Part shown: in pieces, positions 8,622 to 16,630 of the stretch | Numbering within the stretch: position 1 is the stretch's first letter | Layout of the letters: every line of letters starts with the position of its first letter | Origin: Paenibacillus amylolyticus | Lineage (GTDB): Bacteria; Bacillota; Bacilli; Paenibacillales; Paenibacillaceae | Assembly (NCBI RefSeq): GCF_001570725.1 | Contig: NZ_BCNV01000001.1 | Location: 3,720,001-3,784,000 of the forward strand | Length of the DNA stretch: 64,000 nucleotides | Reading direction: 5' to 3' | Translations under genes and position numbers: made by a program | The notes under the pieces: model-generated | Databases searched by the model: none | What the model was told of the DNA's origin: nothing | The model's input: only the letters and a program-made list of their open reading frames with translations

Positions 8622-8831
8622 TCAACGCTTCATATTTTCCAATTCCCGCCTGTTCCGCTCTACTTCCTCTTGTAATACGCGTACTTCCATCCTTAATGCG
8701 GATACTTCCTCTTTGACGCCAGACCGCTTCATCACAAGATAGAAAACCAGATATAATACAAGACCAATCATGATAAAGAAAATTAATAGCGTTGTAATCC
8801 CAGCAATAGCAAAATTACTAGCTCCATCCAT
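8622..8831 (-). CDS. Small membrane protein with C-terminal coiled coil
   Basis: A 69-residue protein. Residues about 8-34 form one transmembrane helix (TTLLIFFIMIGLVLYLVFYL), and residues about 38-69 form a charged heptad-like coiled coil rich in Glu, Arg and Leu. The start is ATG with GGAAAGGAG upstream. It stands alone between convergent neighbours. It looks like a short membrane scaffold or a DivIVA/FtsB-like small protein in layout only; no family is recognised. Confidence 0.65.
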   Translation of the reverse strand: MDGASNFAIAGITTLLIFFIMIGLVLYLVFYLVMKRSGVKEEVSALRMEVRVLQEEVERNRRELENMKR

Positions 8832-8907
8832 AATGTACGTTTTCTCCTTTCCTATATTTTATTAATTTATATTTACAACAATACCATATTTAAGCATAAC
8901 GAACAGT

Positions 8908-8942
8908 ATAAAAAGCCAAGAGAACATACCCCTTGGCTTTCA
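8908..8942 (-). terminator. Terminator downstream of the carboxylesterase
   Basis: On the minus strand AAAGCCAAG pairs with CTTGGCTTT and is followed by T residues; it lies 35 bp past the stop codon. Confidence 0.8.
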
Positions 8943-8976
8943 TTATATCTATATATACCTTCCTATCCGATGATCC

Positions 8977-11220
8977 TTATTCCCAGAAGAAACGACCTGC
9001 GAACACTTTTTCCGTCAACAGTTTGTATGTTTCTTCAGGCAATTCTTTTTTCATCTTCGCCATAACGGCTTCTTTGTCTTGATTATATTCTGTGGACATG
9101 CCAATCTCTGCCGTTGTATTGCTTGCATCCAGACGCATAATTGGGGCTTGGGCATCTTTCGCCCAAGGTGTCCATGCCGCCAGATCAGGGGACCCCCCCG
9201 TACTTGGATTGCCTGTGTACAGGAACTGCTTCAGGTATGCTGCCATCGCGGCGGACAACTGATCACGTCCTGGTTTGTTCGTATCGCTAAAGTACCCCTC
9301 AGGGAAATAGGCAGCAATTCCGTCTGCGTGCCCTGTATAGAAGTCCATATCCGCACCATGTGGTGCGCCCAGTAATGTGAGCAAACGCTCAGAGATGACC
9401 CCAGGTTGTGTACCCCATGCAAAACGATACGCATATACCGGTGGCTGACCTGCTTCATTTGTCAATTGCTCCGCTACACGCTCTGCATTAAAGCCTGCAT
9501 AAGCTTCGCTACCGTATTTCAGAGCAGCAGCATATTGCTCCGCTTTGGTTTTATCAGTAAACAGAGTTCCATCCGCAATGGATGGCGCGAAGTTCGGATC
9601 ACCGAAGGCAAAGCCAGAGAACTCCGTTTCCAGGCTACCGAGTAATACAGGAACTTTCGTGTAATTGCCGTTATTGATAGCGTCAAATCCTTCTTTTGGA
9701 ATCACGGTACCATCCCGGAACAGATGCGGGAATGGTTCCATACGGATTGCGGTTGCGCCAAACGCTGTGACCAGCTTGTCCGCAGGCAGTGCACGCAGGT
9801 AGCTCTCCAGCTGCGCCTGAGATTGCTTGCCAATCCATGCTGTTGCTTCTTCTGCATTAGCCGCTTTCCCCTCTTGCACGAGCAGCTTCACGAGTACATC
9901 CTCGGATTTTTGCTCGCCTTCTTCCGGTGATGCTGTCGTCAATCCTCCGCTGAAAGCAACCGCTTTTTGATACAGTCCTTTGCCAAGTGGAGAGATCAGA
10001 GTTGCCAGCACATCACGTGCACCCGCAGATTGTCCGGCTAATGTAACATTGTCTGTATCTCCGCCAAAACCTTCGATATTATCCTGTACCCACTCTAGTG
10101 CACGGAATGCATCGAGCAGACCGTAGTTACCGGAGTCATCCAGGGCATTGCCTGTTTTCAGGGCTGCATTCTCGAAGAATCCGAGGGCTCCCAAACGGTA
10201 ATTCACCGAGATAATGATGCTGTTGGTGCTCCGTGCAAGCTGTTCACCCTGAAAATCTTTACCTGATCCGGTCATATTCCCGCCGCCGTGCAGGAACACC
10301 ATCACTGGAAGTTTCGAACTGGTTGTGTCGGGACGCCAGATATTAAGATACAACGAATCCTCGCTGCCTACAGTATTTTTACCGGAGATCTGTAAGCTGT
10401 TCGACGCAAATTCCTTAGCCGATCTCGTTCCTGTCCATGCTTCCGGTTCTTGTGGAGCTTTCCATCGCAGTTCACCTACCGGAGGTGCCGCGTAAGGAAC
10501 ACCAAGCCAGCCGAGCGTGCCATATTGCTCATAGGTTTTACCATCAATCGCACCATATTTGGTCTGTTGCACTGTTTGAGGTTGGAACGCCCTAGCTTCT
10601 TTATGTTTCAACCAGCTCTGCTCCAAGGTTCCACTGCCATTCTTGAGCTGCGTCTGCAATGCCTGTGCGGTTGCCTCTGCCATCAGGCGATTGGTAAGTT
10701 GACTCGCGCCCTTCCCTTGAAGCGCCTTAATTCCTTTACCAGCCGCATAGGTGGAAGCTGCTCCTTGCTCATAATCCGTACCCACTTCATATCCAAGCAC
10801 CTTCAGCAGCATTCCAGCGTAACCTTCCGCTGTAAGTGGTGCATTAGGTTCAAACTTCTCCGTTCCTGTTACGATCTCAGCTACATACGGATGCTGCTTC
10901 AAGTAGCCAACGACTGGTTGCAATACTTTGCCTGCCTGAGCCGCATCGTCATACGTTTCCGATCCCTGATAGGCGAGTGCTTCTCTCTCCAATCCGGACA
11001 AACGCAAGTACAGTACTGCGGCCTGAATGCGTGTAGCCTTTTTGTTCAGATAAGCCGCATTAACGCCTTGACCGCTACCGCGAATAAGCTCAGATTGGAT
11101 CAGCTTGTCCATCGCTGCTGAAGAAGAGGATGCTGTATTGCCTGCTGCATAAGCTGGTAGAGCGGATACACATAACCCCAGAATTGTTGCTACGGCAATC
11201 GAACGTTTAATGGTTTTCAT
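8977..11220 (-). CDS. Secreted type-B carboxylesterase with N-terminal SLH-like repeats
   Basis: A 747-residue protein starting at ATG 11220, where GAGGAG is 9 bp upstream; a longer frame to 11268 lacks a ribosome site. Residues 1-26 are a signal peptide ending AYA. Residues about 35-200 contain three degenerate SLH-like repeats (for example GVNAAYLNKKATRIQAAVLY), suggesting cell-surface attachment. Residues about 215-747 are a carboxylesterase type B domain: oxyanion HGGG at 311-314, nucleophile Ser398 in GQSAG, and a candidate His in GAPHGADMDF. It hydrolyses carboxylic esters; the natural substrate is unknown. It is behind a double cre/RAT leader, so deacylation of an acylated glycoside is a reasonable inference. 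Confidence 0.88.
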   Translation of the reverse strand: MKTIKRSIAVATILGLCVSALPAYAAGNTASSSSAAMDKLIQSELIRGSGQGVNAAYLNKKATRIQAAVLYLRLSGLEREALAYQGSETYDDAAQAGKVLQPVVGYLKQHPYVAEIVTGTEKFEPNAPLTAEGYAGMLLKVLGYEVGTDYEQGAASTYAAGKGIKALQGKGASQLTNRLMAEATAQALQTQLKNGSGTLEQSWLKHKEARAFQPQTVQQTKYGAIDGKTYEQYGTLGWLGVPYAAPPVGELRWKAPQEPEAWTGTRSAKEFASNSLQISGKNTVGSEDSLYLNIWRPDTTSSKLPVMVFLHGGGNMTGSGKDFQGEQLARSTNSIIISVNYRLGALGFFENAALKTGNALDDSGNYGLLDAFRALEWVQDNIEGFGGDTDNVTLAGQSAGARDVLATLISPLGKGLYQKAVAFSGGLTTASPEEGEQKSEDVLVKLLVQEGKAANAEEATAWIGKQSQAQLESYLRALPADKLVTAFGATAIRMEPFPHLFRDGTVIPKEGFDAINNGNYTKVPVLLGSLETEFSGFAFGDPNFAPSIADGTLFTDKTKAEQYAAALKYGSEAYAGFNAERVAEQLTNEAGQPPVYAYRFAWGTQPGVISERLLTLLGAPHGADMDFYTGHADGIAAYFPEGYFSDTNKPGRDQLSAAMAAYLKQFLYTGNPSTGGSPDLAAWTPWAKDAQAPIMRLDASNTTAEIGMSTEYNQDKEAVMAKMKKELPEETYKLLTEKVFAGRFFWE

Positions 11221-11426
11221 GTCATAAATCTCCTCGCTGTCAAATAGTGTGTGATGGGATAATTTCATTGGAAATGATCATGTGAGATGCGTATCTGAGA
11301 ATCAGTATTCCAATGTCTGGATGAGTCTATATCTCTATTTAGGAAAACTTATATCTGCTGCGCTCCTTTCTGCTCAAAATTTCTGCTACGGCGCTTGCGG
11401 ACATGCCATCAGGCATTTTTTTATAT

Positions 11427-11493
11427 AAAAAAACCTGAACCGAAGGCAAACAGACATCGCTTTAGCGTAGTCTACTGCCCTCAATTCAGGTTT
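11427..11493 (-). terminator. RAT-controlled terminator of the carboxylesterase leader
   Basis: On the minus strand AACCTGAA pairs with TTCAGGTT. The stem extends inward through TTGAGGGCA with TGCCTTCGG (with wobble pairs), giving about 17 bp, then seven T. It overlaps RAT B1. The 604-bp gap 11221-11824 is accounted for by this leader, the second RAT, two cre sites and the abgA terminator. Confidence 0.88.
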
Positions 11494-11515
11494 TGCCTGC
11501 AATCAGTAACAACCC
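11488..11515 (-). promoter_or_regulatory. LicT-type RAT B1 (carboxylesterase leader, proximal)
   Basis: The minus strand reads GGTTGTTACTG, loop, CAGGCAAAACCT. There is one departure (GGGTTG for GGATTG) in the 5' arm. It overlaps the strong terminator at 11427-11493. Confidence 0.82.
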
Positions 11516-11544
11516 TGAGGAATGAGGCTCATTCCATATGATAA

Positions 11545-11558
11545 TGTAAACGCAATCA
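11545..11558 (-). promoter_or_regulatory. cre site (proximal copy)
   Basis: TGTAAACGCAATCA (plus reading) fits TGNAANCGNWNNCA at all fixed positions. It is 30 bp upstream of RAT B1, close to the 37-bp spacing seen at RAT A. Confidence 0.7.
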
Positions 11559-11597
11559 ATCGTTTGATGATGAAAGAACCAACGAATGAACTGACAC

Positions 11598-11627
11598 AGG
11601 TATTGCCCTAAACGCGGTTACAATCCT
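11598..11627 (-). promoter_or_regulatory. LicT-type RAT B2 (distal, no terminator seen)
   Basis: The minus strand reads GGATTGTAACCGCG, loop, GGGCAATACCT. It resembles RAT E (GGATTGTAACCGC) and differs from the usual 3' arm GCAAAACCT by one base. I see no overlapping terminator between it and the proximal cre. Confidence 0.65.
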
Positions 11628-11639
11628 GTTGTTATGGTG

Positions 11640-11668
11640 ATGTTAGCACGAAATGAAAGCGTTCGCAA
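11640..11668 (-). promoter_or_regulatory. Carboxylesterase promoter with overlapping cre
   Basis: On the minus strand TTGCGA (11663-11668), 17 bp, TAACAT (11640-11645). A cre, TGAAAGCGTTCGCA (plus, 11654-11667), overlaps the -35 and spacer and fits the consensus completely. Confidence 0.62.
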
Positions 11669-11713
11669 TATCTTTTTTAATCATCTTGATATGATCTCTG
11701 ACAGGGGTAACAC

Positions 11714-11738
11714 TAAAAACCCGCATTCTCATGCGGGT
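11714..11738 (-). terminator. Terminator downstream of abgA-like gene
   Basis: ACCCGCA pairs with TGCGGGT around a 6-base loop, followed by TTTTT on the minus strand. Confidence 0.8.
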
Positions 11739-11824
11739 CTGAACTTAGCTTATATCATGATTTATCTGGATCGCTAACTCTCCATCCATCGATATCTGCA
11801 TCTGCCGTCCTATAAATCCGTCGT

Positions 11825-13081
11825 TTACAGTGTGCGTGCCAACTTCTCCAGCAGTTCTACCGCAGGGGCCAATACCGCTTCATCAATATCAAATTCAGGA
11901 TGATGGTGCGGCGCAGGCAACTCGCTGCCAACAATCATATACGTGGCTTTGCCACCTTGCTCCTGTACTCGCCGGATCATATAACTGGCATCCTCGCTGC
12001 CAAGTGCAGCACTATCCGAAATGGCCTCCGCTTGAGTGAACCCAGCGATACCTTCCGCTTGCTGAACCGCAAGCGCTGCAAGTTCCATATCACACCGAAT
12101 CGGAATGGCACTTCCGACGACCTCAACTGTAGAGGTCAGTTCGTGCATGGCTGCGCTATGCTCAATGATGTGCCGCACGCGGCGCTCCAGCTCTCGATTC
12201 GTTTCCTCACTGGTCGAACGTGTCTCAATAACCATACGGGCATGCTCAGCTATAATATTGGCCCCTGTTCCACCTTCCAAAATACCTACATTGATCCGCG
12301 TATCTGCCGAGCTGAACCGGGGAAGTGCATGAATATTGAGCATGGCGGTCGCTGCGCCTAGCAGCGCGTTCCGTCCTTCCTCCGGTGAAGCCCCTGCATG
12401 GGAAGATACCCCGGTGAAGTGTGCTTCCAGCTTGGTCGTTGCCAGGAATCCGGCAGACGCACCTCTCATATGACCGGATGGCACACCGGTACCCAAGTGC
12501 ATACAGAACAGGCGATCTACCTGTTCCAGCATTCCTTTTTCGACCATGGCATATGCTCCGCGCACACCTTCTTCAGCAGGCTGGAACAGCAGCCGAATCT
12601 TGCCGGCAAACTTCCGGTTACTCAACCGTTCTGCAAGTGCTAGTCCAATTGTTGTATGTCCATCGTGTGCACAAGCGTGCATAATGCCCTCATGACTGGA
12701 ACGAAATTGTGCCGCTTGCGGCGCATGTTGTTCCAACTTGCTCTCACGGATCGGCAATGCATCCATATCGAAGCGGAACGCCGTTGTTGGCCCCTCCTGC
12801 TCCCCTTGAATCTCAGCGACAACGGCGGTGAATCCCCCTCGCATCTGCTCCACGATCACCGGATCTGCACCTTCCCGGAGGGCACGCTGATATGCATCTT
12901 CCAACACTTCAGGCTTGGGCAGACCCCGCCGTGATGTGTCGTCAATCGCATCTTTTCCATAAGTGACGCTATACCCTAGCTCCGTCAGTATCTGCACCAC
13001 TTTGGTCGCAGTACGAAATTCCGTAAAACCCAGTTCAGGATGTGCGTGCAGATCCCGGCGAAGCGCGATAATATCCATCAT
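11825..13081 (-). CDS. M20 family amidohydrolase, AbgA-like
   Basis: A 418-residue M20/peptidase-T-like metal-dependent amidohydrolase. It starts with LRRDLHAHPELGFTEFRT; the metal-site residues are in MHACAHDGHTT and QPAEEGVRG, and a dimerisation region follows. An insertion after the first strand (DTSRRGLPKPE) resembles AbgA of E. coli, one half of the p-aminobenzoyl-glutamate hydrolase. The upstream neighbour 101 bp away is abgT, the importer of that compound, which supports a role in folate-breakdown product salvage. No AbgB partner is visible. A generic N-acyl-amino-acid hydrolase is the alternative. Confidence 0.82.
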   Translation of the reverse strand: MMDIIALRRDLHAHPELGFTEFRTATKVVQILTELGYSVTYGKDAIDDTSRRGLPKPEVLEDAYQRALREGADPVIVEQMRGGFTAVVAEIQGEQEGPTTAFRFDMDALPIRESKLEQHAPQAAQFRSSHEGIMHACAHDGHTTIGLALAERLSNRKFAGKIRLLFQPAEEGVRGAYAMVEKGMLEQVDRLFCMHLGTGVPSGHMRGASAGFLATTKLEAHFTGVSSHAGASPEEGRNALLGAATAMLNIHALPRFSSADTRINVGILEGGTGANIIAEHARMVIETRSTSEETNRELERRVRHIIEHSAAMHELTSTVEVVGSAIPIRCDMELAALAVQQAEGIAGFTQAEAISDSAALGSEDASYMIRRVQEQGGKATYMIVGSELPAPHHHPEFDIDEAVLAPAVELLEKLARTL

Positions 13082-13182
13082 GTGTCATTCCCCTCTCTCC
13101 AACTCTTTCTATTTCATCGTACGTACAGTTCTACCATACTCATTCAACGTTATAAGTCACTAAGCCTGCTCCTACTGATCTT

Positions 13183-14697
13183 CTACAATCTTGCGTTTAC
13201 TCCCGGACCAAGCGGCAGGTTGAAGGCGTACCATAGAATGACCATAACCACCCACACCGAGAAGAACGCAATCGAATACGGCAAAATCAGTGAATAATAC
13301 GTTCCCAGCTTCGCATCTTTACGGTACTCCTGCAGAAATCCTACGAACAGCGGTACAAAAGGCGACACTGGAGCCAATGGAATAACGACCGAATCCGATA
13401 CCCGGAAAATAACCTGAGTGAATGCCGGATGGAATCCAAGCAACATCATCATTGGAATAAATACCGGGGCTAGAATCGACCAGATCGCCGAGCCACTTGC
13501 GATAAACATCGTCAGCAATGCAGACAGGAAGATCAGGCCGATCACCACGGGAATGCCGTTAATGCCCGTCTTTTCCAGCAAATCCGTAATCGTCAGTGCC
13601 AGAAATTTGCCCATGTTGCTCCAGTTGAACATCGCCACGAATTGGGACAACGGGAATACCATCACGATAAATCCAGCCATCGTTTTGATCGGTTCAATAA
13701 GCAGTTTCGGCAGATCGTTCTGGTTTTGGATCACTTTCAGTTTAATGCCGTAAGTCAGTGCCACGGTAAAGAAGAACAGTAAAATGACAGGAACAATCCC
13801 GGCCAGAAAAGGCGAACCCATGACACTTCCCGTTTCCGGGTTACGTAGCACGCCATTGGAAGGCACAACCATGAATGCAATCACGGCGATAAAAAGCAAT
13901 GCAGCGATCCCCGACGCACGCAGTGCCCGGTTCTCTTCAGGTGTTGGCGCTTCGAGCTTGTACACCCGCTCCCCTTCGTAACGGCCCAGACGTGGTTCCA
14001 GGAATTTGTCAGTCATGAATCCGGCAACGAGAGTCAGTACAATAACGGAGGCGGACATAAAGTACCAGTTATCCAGAACCGTAACACCCACATTGGGATC
14101 TACAGAGGCCGCAATCTCGGTACTGATGCCTGACAGCAATACATCGGTGGTCACAATGAGCATATTGGCTGTAAAACCCGCTCCAACCCCCGCAATGGCA
14201 GCAATCAATCCGGCAACCGGATGTCTGCCTACGGCAAGAAAGATCAGCGCTCCAAGCGGAGGCATGATCACAAGCGCTGCGTCCGAGGACACATGGCTGA
14301 AGAACGCGATGAAAATGACGAGATAACTGGCGTAACGCGCAGGTACCCGAACAGCCATTTTACGCATGACCGCTTCGAGAAGACCCACCTTCTCCGCCAG
14401 ACCAATGCCTAGTACCAGAGCGAGGATGGAAGCCAGTGGTTTGAAATCGGCAAAGTTCTTGACCACATTGGGCAATAGCCACTGAATCCCCTCTCTGCTC
14501 AGCAAGTTCTTGACATGGACCTGCTCCCCGTCAATCGGGTTATGTGCCGTCGCATTAAAGAGCGATAACACCAGTGTGGCAACCATCAGGGCGACAATGA
14601 GATAGATAAACAATAAAAACGGATTGGGAAGCTTGTTCCCTACTTTCTCTACCCAACCAAAAAGTCCTGTGTTCTCCTGTCTGTCCGCTTTGACCAT
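13183..14697 (-). CDS. abgT: AbgT family p-aminobenzoyl-glutamate transporter
   Basis: A 504-residue polytopic membrane protein beginning with a short cytoplasmic tail and GWVEKVGNKLPNPFLLF, the AbgT family signature, followed by about 10-12 hydrophobic segments with the conserved VSPFVPLFVGF near the C-terminus. AbgT proteins import p-aminobenzoyl-glutamate, and some members export sulfonamides. The ribosome site AGGGGG precedes ATG. It forms a probable operon with the amidohydrolase downstream and is preceded by a regulator on the same strand. Confidence 0.9.
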   Translation of the reverse strand: MVKADRQENTGLFGWVEKVGNKLPNPFLLFIYLIVALMVATLVLSLFNATAHNPIDGEQVHVKNLLSREGIQWLLPNVVKNFADFKPLASILALVLGIGLAEKVGLLEAVMRKMAVRVPARYASYLVIFIAFFSHVSSDAALVIMPPLGALIFLAVGRHPVAGLIAAIAGVGAGFTANMLIVTTDVLLSGISTEIAASVDPNVGVTVLDNWYFMSASVIVLTLVAGFMTDKFLEPRLGRYEGERVYKLEAPTPEENRALRASGIAALLFIAVIAFMVVPSNGVLRNPETGSVMGSPFLAGIVPVILLFFFTVALTYGIKLKVIQNQNDLPKLLIEPIKTMAGFIVMVFPLSQFVAMFNWSNMGKFLALTITDLLEKTGINGIPVVIGLIFLSALLTMFIASGSAIWSILAPVFIPMMMLLGFHPAFTQVIFRVSDSVVIPLAPVSPFVPLFVGFLQEYRKDAKLGTYYSLILPYSIAFFSVWVVMVILWYAFNLPLGPGVNARL

Positions 14698-14880
14698 GCA
14701 AACTACCCCCTGACTGTGATGGAACTGCCTCTGGATAGACTGAACAAGTCTGATGAAGGTCTTGTCCCCGTTAGCAGATCATTAACGTACATTTAACGAA
14801 AATGTCGTAATTTTAGGACATTATATAATTATCACCGCACAAAATTCAATACCTGTGTTATGTATTTTAACACTGGAAAT

Positions 14881-14968
14881 AAAAAAACCGCTGAGCTATC
14901 CTTGTCATCTTGTCCTCTCCACACGGACATGAGACATAAGGTTGCATCATCGGTTTGATTACTTCGTT
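14881..14968 (-). terminator. Structured terminator after the 14983 regulator gene
   Basis: On the minus strand AAACCG...CGGTTT closes a nested imperfect stem (CCTT/AAGG, TGTC/GACA, TGTCC/GGACA), followed by a 7-T run. The gap 14698-14982 holds nothing else I can support. Confidence 0.6.
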
Positions 14969-14982
14969 CTATGTTCGCTAAC

Positions 14983-16287
14983 CTAACGCAAGAGACGATA
15001 ACGGTTACTCGGCCTTCCCCGCCTTGTATTCAGCTCATTGCCAGCAACTTCGGCCAGTGCAAAAGCAGTGAGGCTACCCATAATACGTTGTACGTGCCTG
15101 ATGGTCATGGACAGTCCGGAAGCCAACTCTCCAGCTGTAAATTCTTCTTTGCCCATTCGGCGTATGTATGCCTTTATTTTCTGGAATGTACGAATACTTA
15201 CGCCTGCTTTGTTCAATTGTTCCAGCAATTCGATATCACTTGAGTAGGTTTCGTAGGATAATTCGTGGTCTTCTCCTGCCGCCTCCACAATGGTTCCATC
15301 CGTCTCATAGATAATGATCCGTCCAGCCTCATCATCCTTGGCATACTGAATAGCTTTACGTGCATGACGTTCGGCATCAAACGCCGTCTCTCCGAACCCA
15401 ATCCCGGCAAAGGAAGGCAAGTCTGTATCCAGCTCCAGCTGATGCATGGTCGAATGAAGGGAATCCATATTACGGGCCATCACACCTCTCGAACCATACA
15501 TTAGGTACCTTCCGGTGCCATCCTGATGAAGTGATCCATCAATTAGTTCACAATGTCGCAGCAGCACACCCTTGATCTTCAGCTCCATATACTGCAACTG
15601 GTAACGCTCGGTCGACAGCTCTCCCGCTTCATGCAATCGATCGATCTCAATCATAAGTACACCAATCTGACTGTCCTTGAACGCGGAACTGCGAATCTGT
15701 TCAATCAGCATGCGTACGGCTTGTACCGTTTCCTGCTTAGTCGAATCAATCTTGAAGACGGGTACCCCGCGTTCCAACAAACCTTGATACACCGCATACA
15801 GACATGTAATCGCTGCTTTGGTAATCCCCTCCTGCCAATGCTGCACATGGAACCCGATCATTTCTTCCACATCATAATCGATGGAAAACACGTATTTCCG
15901 TAATTGCTCCTGTGAGAAATTCAGCTCTTCCAAACTGTCCATCAGCCCCCAACTCTCGTTGTCCGTCATATCAATGGAGATATCTTTCACCGGACTGTCC
16001 AAGGTATAGATGGCCTGAAGCATCGCCTTATACAAACTGGCCCCAGTAGGAGGGCAATATATCGCATGTTCTTTTTCAGAAAGTTCAGCTTGGGCACTCA
16101 GATAAGGAATCGGCCCGGTAAATACCCACCCGTGTACATTCTCCCGATTTCGTCTAATGATGGCTCCCGTTTCTCTTGCATGCTCATAGGCATATAGCTC
16201 GTAGCTCGCCCCCAGATTGTGTCCTTGCAACGCACGCATGGTTCGCTCAATGGAAGGCTTCGGCCCTACAATTCCGATACGATACAT
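14983..16287 (-). CDS. Predicted transcriptional regulator with receiver-like N-terminus and C-terminal winged helix
   Basis: A 434-residue protein starting at ATG after AAGGAGGGG. The N-terminal about 110 residues (MYRIGIVGPKPSIERTM) look like a Rossmann-type sensing domain. The middle about 140-330 contains a cyclase-like fold (GVLMIEIDRLHEAGE, later FAGIGFGETAFDAERHARKA), resembling degenerate GGDEF or nucleotide-cyclase-like domains of sugar-diacid-type regulators. The C-terminus (about 370-434) has a helix-turn-helix: FTAGELASGLSMTIRHVQRI. It is likely the local regulator of abgT-abgA, by position. I do not recognise a named family. Confidence 0.65.
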   Translation of the reverse strand: MYRIGIVGPKPSIERTMRALQGHNLGASYELYAYEHARETGAIIRRNRENVHGWVFTGPIPYLSAQAELSEKEHAIYCPPTGASLYKAMLQAIYTLDSPVKDISIDMTDNESWGLMDSLEELNFSQEQLRKYVFSIDYDVEEMIGFHVQHWQEGITKAAITCLYAVYQGLLERGVPVFKIDSTKQETVQAVRMLIEQIRSSAFKDSQIGVLMIEIDRLHEAGELSTERYQLQYMELKIKGVLLRHCELIDGSLHQDGTGRYLMYGSRGVMARNMDSLHSTMHQLELDTDLPSFAGIGFGETAFDAERHARKAIQYAKDDEAGRIIIYETDGTIVEAAGEDHELSYETYSSDIELLEQLNKAGVSIRTFQKIKAYIRRMGKEEFTAGELASGLSMTIRHVQRIMGSLTAFALAEVAGNELNTRRGRPSNRYRLLR

Positions 16288-16526
16288 GCACACCCCTCCT
16301 TCTCTCACTCCACATTTCAACATATATCATATCGCTCCGAATGTTCCGTGGGTTATAAGCTTTAATTATATACAGAACCGCCAATATAACAAAACAGGCC
16401 ATGGGTGGATTCACCTATGACCTGCACTGCTTATCAAATGACTTAGCAAAGTCCACACTTATTGAATGAATTGGTCCCTATTCCTGTCAGTTTGCCTGAA
16501 GTCTATCATTTTCATTAATCGTAAAT

Positions 16527-16565
16527 TTTACATATAGTTAACCCATTTCATACATTGGTTTAGCA
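16527..16565 (+). promoter_or_regulatory. Array of four Pho-box-like repeats
   Basis: Hexamers TTTACA, TTAACC, CATACA and TTAGCA occur with exact 5-bp spacers (11-bp period), as in the Bacillus PhoP site TT(A/C/T)ACA. It is 66-104 bp upstream of the alkaline phosphatase start. The remainder of gap 16288-16630 shows nothing else clear. Confidence 0.7.
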
Positions 16566-16630
16566 TTTGTTGTATACACTGGGTTCTGGATACAAAACAA
16601 ACTATACATATATTCTAGGAGGATGCATTC

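Noticed and set aside
10450..11121. 223-codon open frame on the plus strand
   Set aside because: Opposite strand of the carboxylesterase SLH-like region; low-complexity Cys/Arg-rich translation and no start signal.
11403..11424. Short hairpin ATGCC/GGCAT with T run on the plus strand
   Set aside because: No plus-strand gene ends nearby; it lies downstream of a stronger minus-strand leader terminator and the stem is only 5 bp.
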